Virus record (IMG/VR): IMGVR_UViG_3300046457_000069
Location: 1-20,007 of that record
Strand: one strand, 5' to 3'
Origin: a virus
Length of the DNA: 20,007 bases
Part shown: one piece after another, positions 19,672 to 20,007 of the stretch
Position numbering within the stretch: position 1 is the stretch's first letter
Layout: each line of letters starts with the position of its first letter
Made by a program: the position numbers and the translations under genes
The notes under the pieces: generated by a model
What the model was told of the DNA's origin: nothing
Databases searched by the model: none
What the model saw: the letters and a program-made list of their open reading frames with translations, nothing else

Positions 19672-20007
19672 CAGACAACAAACGCGCGGCAGACGATGCG
19701 AAGCGCTATCGCGAATGGAAGCACCTGCGCGAGCACGGGCGGTGGAGCAACGGCGTGCCGAAATGGGCACGCAATTATGCGGGTCGGATGGATGACATGA
19801 CCGCTGCCGTAGCTGTGATTGAGGAATTGGCCTCACTGTCGTCCCGCGCCGATGGCGGCAAGGATTCGAGCGATGCGCGGGATGCGGAGCGGTATCGGCG
19901 AATCAGGCTTGGGCTGTCCGATGTGCACGGCGATGTATATGCGATGGTATTTGCTGGCGATGGAGACTATCCGGAAGACGGCGATGACTTGGATCGCATC
20001 GTGGACG
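19668..20007 (+). CDS. Hypothetical phage protein, N-terminal part (runs off the right edge)
   Basis: Open from ATG 19668 to the window edge, 113 codons, no stop. The start has GGAG 5 bases upstream and overlaps the preceding stop (ATGA). Residues 1-40 are basic and charged (MTDNKRAADDAKRYREWKHL, then WSNGVPKWARNYAGRM); the rest is acidic, with DAERYRRIRLGLSDVHGD and GDGDYPEDGDD. The segment DDAKRYREWK is echoed later by RDAERYRRIR, perhaps an internal duplication. No family recognised. The gene order beyond the edge is unknown. Confidence 0.68.
   Translation, partial: MTDNKRAADDAKRYREWKHLREHGRWSNGVPKWARNYAGRMDDMTAAVAVIEELASLSSRADGGKDSSDARDAERYRRIRLGLSDVHGDVYAMVFAGDGDYPEDGDDLDRIVD

Noticed and set aside
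1-20007. tRNA genes, CRISPR arrays, insertion sequences, integrase/attachment sites, lysis genes
   Set aside because: I looked and found no cloverleaf, regular spaced repeats, transposase or integrase motifs, or holin/endolysin/Rz-type genes.

Overview
This window is the head-packaging and tail-morphogenesis module of a contractile-tailed (myovirus-type) phage or prophage. Base composition is GC-rich with strong GC3 codon bias. This, plus the likeness of several proteins to Burkholderia-type phage proteins as I remember them, suggests a betaproteobacterial, Burkholderia-like host; that is inference, not a database result. I see no integrase, lysis, replication or regulatory genes, so free phage versus prophage cannot be decided.

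Layout: almost everything reads on the minus strand, so the order of transcription runs from right to left. From about 19.3 kb: TerS-like zinc-knuckle protein, large terminase, a 61-residue protein, portal, adenine DNA methyltransferase, scaffold, major capsid protein, four head-completion/neck proteins, a 55-residue protein, tail sheath, tail tube, tail assembly chaperone with a programmed -1 frameshift, an HK97 gp10-like protein, tape measure, LysM baseplate protein, gp27/gpD-like hub, gpV-like spike, gp25-like wedge, gpJ-like baseplate protein, gpI-like protein, and the start of a tail fibre gene that leaves the window at base 1. At the right edge three small genes read on the plus strand, divergently from the TerS-like gene; the last runs off the edge. 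The divergent intergenic region holds a plus-strand promoter candidate inside a perfect 13-bp inverted repeat.

How it works together: TerS/TerL package DNA through the portal into a capsid built on the scaffold. The neck proteins close the head and join the tail. Chaperone and tape measure set tail length, and sheath, tube and baseplate form the injection machine. Most junctions are 1- or 4-base stop/start overlaps, but five junctions carry terminator-like hairpins whose U-tracts end 12-21 bases before the next start codon, so the module is probably cut into several transcript segments.

The most unusual points are: (1) the tape measure gene appears to start at an ATT codon behind a near-perfect Shine-Dalgarno; (2) an A-AAA-AAC slippery site sits at the very end of the tail chaperone gene and joins it to a 57-codon extension; (3) the only large gap in the minus-strand array holds an oppositely oriented 74-codon ORF with one C-terminal membrane segment; (4) the repeated hairpins; (5) the inverted repeat upstream of the TerS-like gene.
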